Assembly: GCA_040002845.1 (NCBI GenBank)
Contig: JBDUDR010000035.1
Span: 1-21,449 of the forward strand
Direction of reading: 5' to 3'
DNA length: 21,449 bases
Origin: JBDUDR01 sp040002845
Lineage (GTDB): Bacteria; Actinomycetota; Actinomycetes; Propionibacteriales; Nocardioidaceae
Position numbers and translations under genes: made by a program. Under the pieces are notes generated by a model, which was given only the letters and a program-made list of their open reading frames with translations, was not told where the DNA came from and ran no database searches. Positions within the stretch are counted from its first letter, which is position 1. Each line of letters starts with the position of its first letter. Of the stretch, positions 8,041 through 15,865 are shown piece after piece.

Positions 8041-8056
8041 TCGAACAGGTGTTCGG
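8041..8056. promoter_or_regulatory. LexA-binding SOS box of recA
   Basis: TCGAAC-AGGT-GTTCGG matches the actinobacterial LexA consensus TCGAAC-N4-GTTCGA with one mismatch in the last base. It lies about 160 nt upstream of the recA start, in the same position class as in mycobacteria, where LexA represses one of two recA promoters. Confidence 0.85.
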
Positions 8057-8126
8057 GATAGTTTTCTTCTCCACAGCACGGGCGAAATCGAGGACTTTCC
8101 ACAGACATCCACGTGTCGGAGCACGA

Positions 8127-8149
8127 ATGTCGGAGAGGCCATCTAGCGT
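8127..8149 (+). promoter_or_regulatory. RecA-NDp type promoter (PafBC-dependent, LexA-independent)
   Basis: ATGTCGGAG, then exactly 8 nt, then TAGCGT fits the mycobacterial RecA-NDp pattern (TTGTCRGTG-N8-TAGNNT), which is activated by the PafBC regulator after DNA damage. Transcription would start near 8156, giving a leader of about 55 nt before recA. A second TGTCGGAG copy stands 14 nt upstream (8114-8121). Assignment to PafBC is by analogy to mycobacteria. Confidence 0.75.
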
Positions 8150-8212
8150 CGGTGATGAAGAGGACAAGCCACCGGGTCCCACGGCCCGCAAAGACATTGG
8201 ACGGGTGACCAG

Positions 8213-10342
8213 ATGGCTGCTCAAGATCGCGACAAGGCTCTCGAGACCGCCCTCGCCCAGATCGAGCGTCAGCACGGCAAAGGCTCCGTGATGCGTCTTG
8301 GCGAGGAAGGCAGGGCACCTGTCGAGGTGATTCCGACCGGTGCGATCGCGCTCGACGTGGCGCTCGGCATCGGCGGCCTCCCGCGCGGACGGGTGGTCGA
8401 GATCTTCGGGCCGGAGTCGTCCGGCAAGACGACTGTGGCCCTGCACGCGGTGGCCAGCGCCCAGCGCAGCGGGGGCATTGCCGCCTTCATCGACGCCGAG
8501 CATGCGCTCGACCCCGAATACGCCCAGAACCTCGGCGTCGACACCGATGCCCTTCTGGTCTCCCAGCCCGACAGCGGTGAGCAGGCGCTGGAGATCGCCG
8601 ACATGCTGATCCGCTCGGGTGCCCTCGACATCATCGTCATCGACTCGGTGGCGGCCCTGGTCCCGCGTGCGGAGATCGAAGGCGAGATGGGTGACAGCCA
8701 TGTGGGTCTGCAGGCTCGGCTGATGAGCCAGGCGCTGCGCAAGCTCGCCGGAGCGCTGAGCACGACGGGCACGACAGCAGTCTTCATCAACCAGCTCCGC
8801 GAGAAGATAGGAGTGATGTTCGGGTGCTTCTCCTACGGCACTCGGGTGGTTCTCGCAGACGGCACTACGGAGCGGATCGGCAAGCTCGTCAACCAGAAGA
8901 TGGATGTCGAGGTCCTCTCATACGACCCCGACACCGACAAGATCGTTCCTCGGCGCGTGGTCAACTGGTTCGACAATGGGGTCGCTGACCGCTTCTTGCA
9001 GTTCACTGTCGAGAAGTCAGGCGGCAACGGGCGTTCGCAGTTTGCCGCGACCGAGAACCACCTAATTCGAACCCCGGGTGGATGGTGCCAGGCAGGCGAG
9101 CTCACTGTCGGAGACCGGGTGATGGTTGCCCAGGAGCATCTGCTGAGCGACCAGCAATGGCAGGTAGTCCTTGGCTCCTTGCTGGGAGACGGCAGCCTCT
9201 CACCCAACCTGAGCGGCCGTGATGGCGTGCGCTTCCGGCTCGGACATGGGGCCCGCCAGCTTGACTACCTCGACTGGAAGGTGTCGTTGCTTGCAAACGT
9301 GCCTTGCGGTCGGCGCCTTGACGGTCGCGGCGCGGGTTTCGCCGATTTCACACCGTTGCCCGAGCTTGGTGAGCTGAGGCGCACGGTCTATATCGGTGAT
9401 GGCAAGAAGACCATCACGTGGGACTACCTCAAGGCACTCACTCCGCTCGCGCTCGCCATCTGGTTCATGGACGACGGTTCATTCGTTCTGCGCTCCAAGG
9501 GCCTGCAAGCCCGGACGGCCGGAGGGAGCGGTCGCGTGGAGTTCTGTGTGGAGGCGCTCTCTGAGGGGTCACGGGATCGGCTGGTCAGTTACCTGCGCGA
9601 CACCCACGGCCTTGATGTGTCGCTGCGGCTGGCCGGTTCGACGGCGAAAGCTGTGCTCAGGTTCACCACGCAGTCCTCGGCCCACTTCCTGCAGTTGGTG
9701 GCTCCCTATGTTCATCCGTCGATGGAATACAAATTGCTGCCGGGGTTGCGTGGCCGGTTCTCGGTGCAACCAGAGCTCGTTGAGCCACAGTGGCGCCCTG
9801 TCCCGGCACGTGTTCTCGACATCCACCTGAAGCCCAGGACGCGCTCGATGCATCGGTTCGACATCGAGATCGAAGGCAACCACAACTACTTCGTCGACGG
9901 CGTGATGGTGCACAACAGTCCTGAGACGACCACGGGTGGGCGGGCCTTGAAGTTCTATTCGTCGGTACGCCTTGACGTGCGGCGCATCGAGACGCTTAAG
10001 GACGGCACCGAGATGGTCGGCAACCGCACCCGAGTCAAGGTGGTGAAGAACAAGGTGGCGCCGCCGTTCAAGCAGGCCGAGTTCGACATCATGTACGGCC
10101 ACGGCATCAGCCGCGAAGGTTGCCTGATCGATGTGGGAGTCGAGGCCGGGCTGGTCCGCAAGGCCGGTGCTTGGTACACCTACGAGGGCGACCAGCTCGG
10201 ACAGGGCAAGGAAAACGCCCGAGCGTTCCTGCGCGACAACCCCGACCTCGCAAACGAGCTGGAGAAGCGCATCTTGGAGAAGCTCGGGGTCGGTCCCAAG
10301 GTCGACGCCGAGGTCCCCGAGCCGACCGACATCGACTTCTGA
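8213..10342 (+). CDS. recA: Recombinase RecA precursor containing an intein
   Basis: The 709-residue precursor consists of RecA residues 1-204, an intein (205-568) and the rest of RecA (569-709); splicing would give a normal 345-residue RecA. RecA is the DNA strand-exchange ATPase that drives homologous repair and LexA self-cleavage. Visible motifs: Walker A GPESSGKT (66-73), IIVIDSVAALVP (Walker B), INQLREKIGVMFG just before the intein, and SPETTTGGRALKFYSSVRLDVRR just after it. The acidic C-terminus (EVPEPTDIDF) is typical. The ATG at 8213 gives an N-terminus MAAQDRDKALETALAQIE that aligns with mycobacterial RecA; no strong Shine-Dalgarno sequence is present. Upstream lie an SOS box and a RecA-NDp promoter. 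recX follows after 7 nt. Confidence 0.98.
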   Translation: MAAQDRDKALETALAQIERQHGKGSVMRLGEEGRAPVEVIPTGAIALDVALGIGGLPRGRVVEIFGPESSGKTTVALHAVASAQRSGGIAAFIDAEHALDPEYAQNLGVDTDALLVSQPDSGEQALEIADMLIRSGALDIIVIDSVAALVPRAEIEGEMGDSHVGLQARLMSQALRKLAGALSTTGTTAVFINQLREKIGVMFGCFSYGTRVVLADGTTERIGKLVNQKMDVEVLSYDPDTDKIVPRRVVNWFDNGVADRFLQFTVEKSGGNGRSQFAATENHLIRTPGGWCQAGELTVGDRVMVAQEHLLSDQQWQVVLGSLLGDGSLSPNLSGRDGVRFRLGHGARQLDYLDWKVSLLANVPCGRRLDGRGAGFADFTPLPELGELRRTVYIGDGKKTITWDYLKALTPLALAIWFMDDGSFVLRSKGLQARTAGGSGRVEFCVEALSEGSRDRLVSYLRDTHGLDVSLRLAGSTAKAVLRFTTQSSAHFLQLVAPYVHPSMEYKLLPGLRGRFSVQPELVEPQWRPVPARVLDIHLKPRTRSMHRFDIEIEGNHNYFVDGVMVHNSPETTTGGRALKFYSSVRLDVRRIETLKDGTEMVGNRTRVKVVKNKVAPPFKQAEFDIMYGHGISREGCLIDVGVEAGLVRKAGAWYTYEGDQLGQGKENARAFLRDNPDLANELEKRILEKLGVGPKVDAEVPEPTDIDF
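8825..9916 (+). mobile_element. RecA intein with LAGLIDADG homing endonuclease (M. leprae RecA-type site)
   Basis: This is an in-frame 364-residue insertion, from Cys1 (precursor C205, after GVMFG) to Asn364, followed by Ser+1 (SPETT). Splicing residues are intact: Cys1; block B ATENHLI with His79; penultimate His363; Asn364; Ser+1. Two LAGLIDADG motifs are present, VLGSLLGDG (115-123) and LAIWFMDDG (210-218), with the acidic residues D122 and D217 kept, so both splicing and DNA cleavage look functional. Site (after Gly204) and sequence (for example KMDVEVLSYDPDTDKIVPRR, EGNHNYFVDGVMVHN) agree closely with the intein of M. leprae RecA, and differ from the M. tuberculosis RecA intein, which sits near residue 251. 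Base use is visibly somewhat less GC-biased in places than in the exteins, consistent with horizontal arrival. Confidence 0.97.
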
Positions 10343-10349
10343 GCCAGCC

Positions 10350-10925
10350 GTGTGCCCGTCGCGCTCCGATCCGCAACCTCCCCGGGATCTGGTGGGCGAC
10401 GGGCCGGATGCCGATGCCGAGGAGGTCGCCCGCAAGATCTTGCTGCGCCGGCTGAGTGACCGACCCTGCACTCGGGCCGAGCTGGCTACGGCGTTGCGCC
10501 GCAAGGCCGTTCCCGACGACATCGCCACGAGCCTGCTCGATCGGTTCGAGGCGGTGGGGTTGGTCGACGACCAGGAGTTCGCCAGATCGTGGGTGCAGTC
10601 GCGGCTGACCGGGAAAGGGTTGGCTCGCCGGTCGCTCGGGGCAGAGCTGCGCCGCAAGGGAGTCGACGCCGAGACCGTGCGAAATGTCTTGGCTGAAGTA
10701 GACCCCAACGAGGAGGAAGCAGCGGCGCGGCAGCTGGTGCGGCGGAAGTCCCGGTCGATGCAGGGGCTGGACGTCACCGTCCGGATGCGCCGGCTGACCT
10801 CGATGCTGGCCCGCAAGGGCTACCCGCCGGCCATGGCGTTCCGGGTGGTGCGCGAAGAGCAGGCCGGCGACTACCGTGCAGAGGTCGACGGGCTGGCCGG
10901 TGATGACGTCACCGTCGAGACATGA
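10350..10925 (+). CDS. recX: Regulatory protein RecX
   Basis: The 191-residue product has the RecX helical-repeat pattern: EEVARKILLRRLSDRPCTRAEL, then DIATSLLDRFEAVGLVDDQEFARSWVQSR, KGLARRSLGAELRRKGVD and RLTSMLARKGYPPAMAFRVV. RecX binds RecA filaments and limits RecA activity. It is the next gene after recA, 7 nt downstream, and almost surely in the same operon. The reading frame is open far upstream within recA, so the start is taken at the first in-frame GTG after the recA stop (10350); a second GTG at 10392 is possible and nearer to the conserved region. Neither has a strong Shine-Dalgarno sequence. Confidence 0.93.
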   Translation: MCPSRSDPQPPRDLVGDGPDADAEEVARKILLRRLSDRPCTRAELATALRRKAVPDDIATSLLDRFEAVGLVDDQEFARSWVQSRLTGKGLARRSLGAELRRKGVDAETVRNVLAEVDPNEEEAAARQLVRRKSRSMQGLDVTVRMRRLTSMLARKGYPPAMAFRVVREEQAGDYRAEVDGLAGDDVTVET

Positions 10926-10970
10926 GAGCACTGGCGACGCCCGGGCTCGGCCGGCGATGAGCGACGATCT

Positions 10971-11010
10971 GGGATAAGTCGCCCGTGCTCCGAAGCCGAC
11001 GACTTACCCC
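10971..11010. repeat. Imperfect inverted repeat downstream of recX, possible terminator
   Basis: GGGATAAGTCG (10971-10981) pairs with CGACTTACCCC (11000-11010) with one mismatch, enclosing an 18-nt loop. It is about 45 nt after the recX stop, so a terminator of the recA-recX operon is plausible. There is no T-tract, and the loop is larger than usual, so an operator is the alternative. Confidence 0.45.
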
Positions 11011-11052
11011 AAACCGGCCGCCCAACCGCCGGGCCGATACCCACCGGTGTCT

Positions 11053-11080
11053 TGACCGTTACGCAACTGCAACCTAGCCT
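11053..11080 (+). promoter_or_regulatory. Candidate promoter for the RNase Y gene or a small RNA
   Basis: TTGACC (11053-11058), a 16-nt spacer and TAGCCT (11075-11080) match the actinobacterial housekeeping pattern. Transcription would start near 11087, about 350 nt before the RNase Y start codon. Confidence 0.45.
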
Positions 11081-11141
11081 TCGAATGACGAAGGAATCAT
11101 TCGCATCCTGCGAACCGACATAGTTCTGCCGTTGAAAGAAC
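11078..11141. repeat. Cluster of four small dyads around the candidate promoter start site
   Basis: The dyads are CCTTCG-N5-CGAAGG (11078-11094), CGAATGA-N8-TCATTCG (11082-11103), TTCGCA-N3-TGCGAA (11100-11114) and GTTCT-N9-AGAAC (11123-11141). The first and second overlap, and the second and third overlap, so they would be mutually exclusive if formed as RNA hairpins. As DNA they could be operator half-sites near +1. Confidence 0.5.
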
Positions 11142-11435
11142 GACCCGTTTGACACCAATTTGACCCGCGAGACAACCCGGCTCCAAGCATCACCGGCGAC
11201 ACGTGCATCCGCTCCTCACGCACCGGCGCCGGCGGTGATCGATCCGAAACCTAGCGGCGCACCTCGCCGTACGGGAGGCCGCCGAAGACCCGCAACCCGA
11301 CGATGAGGTGGCGGCCTCGGTTGGCTTGCGTGGCGCCAGGCGTGAAATGCCGTGGCCGCGGGCCGGATGATTTCGCTTCGTCGCAGCAGCTGCTGTCGCC
11401 CACCTAGGTGATGGCCCAGACGAAGGGACCGACCG

Positions 11436-13088
11436 ATGAGCGCCACCACTGTCATTCTGGTCGTCGGGCTGATGATCGTGGCGCTCATGGTTGCCCTGCT
11501 GGCGGTCGTCTGGCGCTACGTCTACGGGTCGGCACGTCAGCAGCCGGCAGCGACCCAAAGCCAGCAGGGCCGAGCATCCACCAAAGCCGGGTCAGTCGAC
11601 GGAGTGAGTGATACGCCAGGCCGCCCGAAAGCCTCGTTGACGCCAGACGTCAAGACCCGAGGGGAGTCGCAGGTGCATCAGCCGCACCAGCAGGTGCTGG
11701 CCGCGGCTGCGCAGGCCCAGGCCCTGGAGGTGCGCCGGCAGGCCGAGCAGGAGATCCAGGCGCTGCACGACGGCATCGGCAACCAGCGCCAGGACATCGA
11801 ACGTCGCGAGCGCCGGCTTGCCGAACGTGAGCAGCGGCTCGACAGCGAGGCCCGGGCTCTGGAAGAGCGGGCCGCCGAGCTTGTCGACCTCGACGAGGAG
11901 CTGAGCCGCAGGCGCGCCGAGCTTCTCGATGTCGAGGCCGACCGCCGGGCGATCTTGGAGCGAGCGTCGGGTCTGACCGCTGAAGCAGCCAAGGCAGAGC
12001 TGGTAGCCCTGATCGAGAACGACGCGAAGCGCCATGGCGCCATCCTGGCCCGTGACATCGAGCGTGAAGCGACCGAACGCGGTGAGGAGCGCGCTCGCCG
12101 CATCCTCACCACGGTCATCCAGCGCCTGGCGTCGGAGCAGACAGCCGAGTCGGTCGTGTCCGTCGTACAACTGCCCGGCGATGACATGAAGGGCCGCATC
12201 ATCGGCCGCGAGGGTCGCAACATCCGCGCGTTCGAGCAGACCACCGGTGTCAACTTGATCATCGACGACACCCCGGAGGCGGTGCTGCTCAGCTGTTTTG
12301 ATCCGGTACGCAGGGAGACGGCACGCTTCACCCTCGAAGAGCTGGTGGCCGACGGTCGCATCCACCCCAGCCGCATCGAGGAGGTCCACGATCGCTCCCG
12401 GGCCGAGATCGAGCGGTTGTGCACACGGGCTGGAGAGGATGCGCTGGTGGAGGTCGGGATCACCGAGATGCACCCGGAGCTCGTCCACACGCTGGGACAG
12501 CTGCGTTATCGCACGTCATACGGCCAGAACGTCCTGCGGCATCTTGTCGAGTCGGCGTTCGCCGCCGGGCTGATGGCCGACGAACTGGGACTCGACCGTG
12601 CGTTGTGCATGCGCTCTGCCTTGCTGCACGACATCGGCAAGGCCCTGACCCACGAGGCAGAAGGATCGCATGCGATCGTCGGTGCCGAGCTGGCCAGGAA
12701 GTACGGCGAGACCGATGATGTGGTGCACGCCATCGAGGCTCATCACAACGAGGTCGAGCCACGGACTGTTGAGGCGATCTTGACCCAGGCTGCCGATGCG
12801 ATAAGCGGCGGCCGGCCGGGAGCGCGCCGTGAGTCGCTGGAGGCGTACGTGCAGCGACTGCAGCGGTTGGAGGAGATCGCCCTCGACCACAATGGCGTCG
12901 AGAAGGTGTTCGCCATGCAGGCCGGTCGCGAGGTGCGCGTGATGGTCATACCCGACAAGGTCGACGACATCCAGGCCCAGGTCCTGGCTCGCGACATCGC
13001 CAAGCAGGTCGAGGAGGAGCTGACCTACCCCGGTCAGATCCGTGTCACCGTCGTCCGCGAGTCTCGAGCCTCCGAAGTCGCCCGCTAG
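11436..13088 (+). CDS. rny: Ribonuclease Y
   Basis: The 550-residue product has the full RNase Y layout: one N-terminal membrane helix (about 5-28), a long Ala/Glu/Arg-rich coiled coil (about 75-200), a KH RNA-binding domain beginning near 248 (MKGRIIGREGRNIRAFEQTTG), and an HD phosphohydrolase domain with the catalytic HD pair at 398-399 (ALLHDIGKA) and a downstream EAHHNE. RNase Y is a membrane-bound endoribonuclease that starts mRNA decay and processing. The linker after the helix (about 33-75) is Gln/Ser-rich and low in complexity. ATG 11436 has a Shine-Dalgarno GAAGGGA 7 nt upstream. The gene stands alone after a 510-nt gap, suggesting its own promoter. Confidence 0.96.
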   Translation: MSATTVILVVGLMIVALMVALLAVVWRYVYGSARQQPAATQSQQGRASTKAGSVDGVSDTPGRPKASLTPDVKTRGESQVHQPHQQVLAAAAQAQALEVRRQAEQEIQALHDGIGNQRQDIERRERRLAEREQRLDSEARALEERAAELVDLDEELSRRRAELLDVEADRRAILERASGLTAEAAKAELVALIENDAKRHGAILARDIEREATERGEERARRILTTVIQRLASEQTAESVVSVVQLPGDDMKGRIIGREGRNIRAFEQTTGVNLIIDDTPEAVLLSCFDPVRRETARFTLEELVADGRIHPSRIEEVHDRSRAEIERLCTRAGEDALVEVGITEMHPELVHTLGQLRYRTSYGQNVLRHLVESAFAAGLMADELGLDRALCMRSALLHDIGKALTHEAEGSHAIVGAELARKYGETDDVVHAIEAHHNEVEPRTVEAILTQAADAISGGRPGARRESLEAYVQRLQRLEEIALDHNGVEKVFAMQAGREVRVMVIPDKVDDIQAQVLARDIAKQVEEELTYPGQIRVTVVRESRASEVAR

Positions 13089-13157
13089 CCCCCTTCCCGC
13101 CGAGACGCCAGTTTTTCGGCAGTTTCGTCGGCGTGTCGCGGCAGAAAGGACTTCTCG

Positions 13158-14177
13158 ATGGCCGGAGCGGGTGCTGAACCAGGCGCCGGCAGCTCGGCGG
13201 ATGAGTTGACGTGGGACGGGCTTCAGATCGCAGCCCAGGATCCGCGCGGTTCGAGTGTCGTGGTCCGGCGGCCGGGCGAAGCGGGTGAGCCCTCGTTCTT
13301 GGTGCTCCACCGAGCTGCCAACGGTTCGGACTACGAGGGTGACTGGGCGTGGACCTCACCCGCCGGTGCTCGGCAACCTGGCGAAGCGATCTTCCCGGCG
13401 GCCCTTCGGGAGCTTGTCGAGGAGGCCGCGATCATTTCCGATGATGTCTGGGCGGTTGACCTGTCCGGACCGTGGGCGCTGTTTGCCTGCGATGTGCCCA
13501 GCGACCAAGTCGTCGACCTCGTCGACGTTGAGCATGACCGGTTCGCCTGGCTGAGCGCTGACGCAGCCTCGGATCGCATCTTCCCGAAAGGGATAGCGGA
13601 CCAGCAGGTTCACCGGGTCGCGGGGATACCCAGTGTGCGCCTGCGCTTCCGCCCGATGACGTACGAGGACCTTCCCGCTGTGGTCGACTGGCAGCGTGCC
13701 CCGCACGCGAATCGGTGGTTTCATGGCGAGCGGTTCGACGTGGCGGCCGCAACAGCAAAGTACGGCCCGCGCATCGAAGGGGTTGCACCCACGCGCATGT
13801 GGGTGGTGCAGGTCGACGGTCGAGATGCCGGGTACGTCCAGGACTACCGGGTACGAGACCACGACGAGTACGCCGTGAAGACACAGGACCTGGATGCGGT
13901 GGCCTTCGACTACCTGATCGGCGATCCGGACTCGGTGAACAAGGGGATCGGCACGCGGATGATCTGGACCTACCTGCGGGACGTACTCCGCCGTGACTAC
14001 CCCGAAGCTGTGCGGTTCATCGCCAGCCCGGATCATCGCAACGCGCCGTCCCTGCGCGTTCTCGACAAGTGTGGCTTCTCCCGAGGTCTGTGGATCGACG
14101 AGCCCGAGAGTCCCGACACGCCGGCAAGCACCGAGATCGTCTGCACACTCGACCGCGCCAGGGTGTTCGGCGACTGA
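13158..14177 (+). CDS. Nudix hydrolase-GNAT acetyltransferase fusion protein
   Basis: The 339-residue product has two domains. The N-terminal half (about 30-155) is Nudix-like: a Nudix box runs from G70 to I92 with E76, R84, E85, E88 and E89 in the right register, but the usual Gly near its end is Ala (A91). The C-terminal half (about 160-339) is a GNAT domain resembling AAC(6')/siderophore-type acetyltransferases: RPMTYEDLPAVVDW, MWVVQVDGRDAGYVQDY, the acetyl-CoA loop NKGIGT (261-266) and DKCGFSRGLW. Both domains are in one frame with no break. A strong Shine-Dalgarno AGAAAGGA precedes the ATG by 7 nt. It lies 69 nt after the RNase Y gene and may be co-transcribed with it. Substrates are unknown. 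Resemblance to aminoglycoside acetyltransferases does not by itself show drug resistance. Confidence 0.85.
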   Translation: MAGAGAEPGAGSSADELTWDGLQIAAQDPRGSSVVVRRPGEAGEPSFLVLHRAANGSDYEGDWAWTSPAGARQPGEAIFPAALRELVEEAAIISDDVWAVDLSGPWALFACDVPSDQVVDLVDVEHDRFAWLSADAASDRIFPKGIADQQVHRVAGIPSVRLRFRPMTYEDLPAVVDWQRAPHANRWFHGERFDVAAATAKYGPRIEGVAPTRMWVVQVDGRDAGYVQDYRVRDHDEYAVKTQDLDAVAFDYLIGDPDSVNKGIGTRMIWTYLRDVLRRDYPEAVRFIASPDHRNAPSLRVLDKCGFSRGLWIDEPESPDTPASTEIVCTLDRARVFGD

Positions 14178-14293
14178 CTCAGACGTCATGTCGACATATC
14201 CTTATAGCATGATAAATCCAGTCACCAACCCCCTCATGACCCTGCGACCCGTCGGGGCGCGGCCCGATTTCGGACTGGCGGCGTGACACGCCG

Positions 14294-14299
14294 TACCCT
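14294..14299 (+). promoter_or_regulatory. Candidate -10 box of miaB
   Basis: TACCCT lies 9 nt before the miaB ATG. The only ribosome-site-like sequence, AGGTGG, is 3 nt from the ATG, too close for normal use, so a leaderless or very short leader is likely. The gap upstream (14178-14308) also has an AT-rich patch and the palindrome ATGTCGACAT (14189-14198), function unknown. Confidence 0.45.
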
Positions 14300-14308
14300 A
14301 GGTGGGCC

Positions 14309-15853
14309 ATGACGACGACCCCGATCAGACCACTCCCAGCCGCGGGCGGAGCGCCGGCGCGGACCTATCAGGTGCGCACTTACGGCTGCCAGATGAACGT
14401 GCACGACTCCGAGCGGCTGGCCGGCCTGCTGGAGAATGCCGGCTACCGGCGGGCCGACACAGATGAGACCGCGGACGTCGTCGTCTTCAACACGTGTGCG
14501 GTACGCGAGAACGCCGACAACCGGCTCTACGGGAACCTCGGCCACCTGGCCCCGGTTAAGGCCCGCAAGCCGGGCATGCAGATCGCGGTCGGAGGCTGCC
14601 TTGCCCAAAAGGACCGCTCGGAGATCACTCGACGGGCTCCGTGGGTCGACGTCGTCTTCGGCACCCACAACATCGGCTCGTTGCCGGTGCTGCTGGAGCG
14701 GGCGCGCGTGCAGCAGGAAGCCCAGGTGGAGATCCGCGAGTCGCTGGAGACCTTCCCGTCGACGCTGCCGACCCGCCGCGACTCCGCGTACGCCGCCTGG
14801 GTCGCGATCTCGGTCGGCTGCAACAACACCTGCACGTTCTGCATCGTGCCGTCACTCCGCGGCACCGAGAACGACCGTCGTCCCGGCGACATCCTGGCCG
14901 AGGTACGCGCCCTGGTGGACGAGGGCGTCATCGAGGTCACGCTGCTAGGACAGAACGTCAACTCTTATGGGGTCGACTTCGGTGACCGGTTTGCCTTCGG
15001 GAAGCTGCTCCGAGCCTGCGGCGACGTCGACGGCCTTGAGCGACTGCGCTTCACCTCACCACATCCGCGCGACTTCACCGAGGACGTGATCGAGGCGATG
15101 GCAGAGACGCCGAACGTGATGCCCTCGCTCCACATGCCGCTGCAGTCCGGATCGGACCGCATACTCAAAGCGATGCGACGGTCGTACCGCCGCGATCGCT
15201 ATCTCGCGATCATCGAGCGCGTACGGGCAGCGATGCCGGATGCGGCGATCACCACCGACATCATCGTTGGCTTCCCGGGTGAGACCGAGCACGACTTCGA
15301 GGACACGCTTCAGGTCGTACGCGATGCGCGTTTCGCTGGAGCGTTCACGTTCCTCTACTCCAAGCGCCCGGGCACCCCCGCGGCAGCCATGGACCAACAA
15401 CTGCCCCGCCAGGTGACCCAGGCGCGCTACGAGCGCCTGGTCGACCTGGTCAACAAGCTCGCGCATCAGGAGAACCAGCGGCTCGTCGGCCGCACCGTCC
15501 AGGTACTGGTCGCCGAAGGGGAGGGGCGGAAGGATTCGGCCACCTCGCGGTTGTCCGGCCGGGCTCCCGACAACCGCCTCGTGCACTTCACCGGGGCGCT
15601 CACCCAGGGAGCGGACGCTATCGGCGCGGGTGAGGTGATCCGCCCGGGTGACGTGGTGACCGTTGACATCACATACGCCGCGCCACACCATCTGGTCTCC
15701 GACGCACCGGTGCGGTCCGTGCGGCGGACCCGGGCTGGAGACGCATGGGAAGCGCGGCAGGAGGCTCGTTCAGCGTCAAAGGTCCTGCTCGGGCTGCCAA
15801 CCGTCGGTCAGGCGACCCGGGTGGAGGCCGACCAGGGTTGCGCCTGCGGCTGA
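14309..15853 (+). CDS. miaB: tRNA-2-methylthio-N6-dimethylallyladenosine synthase MiaB
   Basis: The 514-residue radical-SAM methylthiotransferase adds the 2-methylthio group to i6A37 of tRNAs, the step after MiaA, whose gene lies downstream in this window. Domains in order: N-terminal methylthiotransferase domain with Cys27, Cys63 and Cys97 for the auxiliary [4Fe-4S] cluster (YGCQMN, NTCAVRENA, GGCLAQ); radical SAM domain with C171xxxC175xxC178; and a C-terminal TRAM RNA-binding domain. PHPRDF, SLHMPLQSGSDRILKAMRR and TDIIVGFPGETE are classic MiaB segments. The C-terminal tail (about 480-514, ending CACG) is extra and not conserved. ATG 14309 gives a normal N-terminus with a short extension before YQVRTYGC. 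Confidence 0.97.
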   Translation: MTTTPIRPLPAAGGAPARTYQVRTYGCQMNVHDSERLAGLLENAGYRRADTDETADVVVFNTCAVRENADNRLYGNLGHLAPVKARKPGMQIAVGGCLAQKDRSEITRRAPWVDVVFGTHNIGSLPVLLERARVQQEAQVEIRESLETFPSTLPTRRDSAYAAWVAISVGCNNTCTFCIVPSLRGTENDRRPGDILAEVRALVDEGVIEVTLLGQNVNSYGVDFGDRFAFGKLLRACGDVDGLERLRFTSPHPRDFTEDVIEAMAETPNVMPSLHMPLQSGSDRILKAMRRSYRRDRYLAIIERVRAAMPDAAITTDIIVGFPGETEHDFEDTLQVVRDARFAGAFTFLYSKRPGTPAAAMDQQLPRQVTQARYERLVDLVNKLAHQENQRLVGRTVQVLVAEGEGRKDSATSRLSGRAPDNRLVHFTGALTQGADAIGAGEVIRPGDVVTVDITYAAPHHLVSDAPVRSVRRTRAGDAWEARQEARSASKVLLGLPTVGQATRVEADQGCACG

Positions 15854-15865
15854 CACCAACAGGCA

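Larger units (their letters stand above)
10926..11435. other. 510-nt non-coding gap between recX and the RNase Y gene
   Basis: No convincing gene is present on either strand. It contains, in order, an 11-bp imperfect inverted repeat (10971-11010), a candidate promoter (11053-11080), a cluster of small dyads (11078-11141), a consensus -35 hexamer TTGACA (11149-11154) without a good -10, a 9-bp inverted repeat GAGGCCGCC/GGCGGCCTC (11275-11283 with 11310-11318), the 12-bp palindrome CAGCAGCTGCTG (11384-11395) and the 10-bp palindrome CACCTAGGTG (11401-11410). It may hold a long 5' leader for the RNase Y mRNA or a small RNA. Confidence 0.6.

Noticed and set aside
8061..8105. Two TCCACAG words upstream of recA as possible DnaA boxes
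   Set aside because: The flanking bases do not fit the TTRTCCACA consensus and there is no dnaA or replication-origin context.
9569..10816. Minus-strand open frame of 415 codons opposite the end of recA and recX
   Set aside because: Shadow of recA and recX; no domain and no start signal.
11203..11238. Tiny frame GTG...TGA ending in four Arg codons, upstream of the RNase Y gene, as a possible leader peptide
   Set aside because: No Shine-Dalgarno sequence or -10 box fits it, and Arg runs arise easily in CGG/CGC-rich DNA.
13098..13133. CGCCGA/TCGGCG inverted repeat after the RNase Y gene as a terminator
   Set aside because: Six-base arms with a 24-nt loop are weak and expected by chance in GC-rich DNA; the downstream gene could well be co-transcribed.
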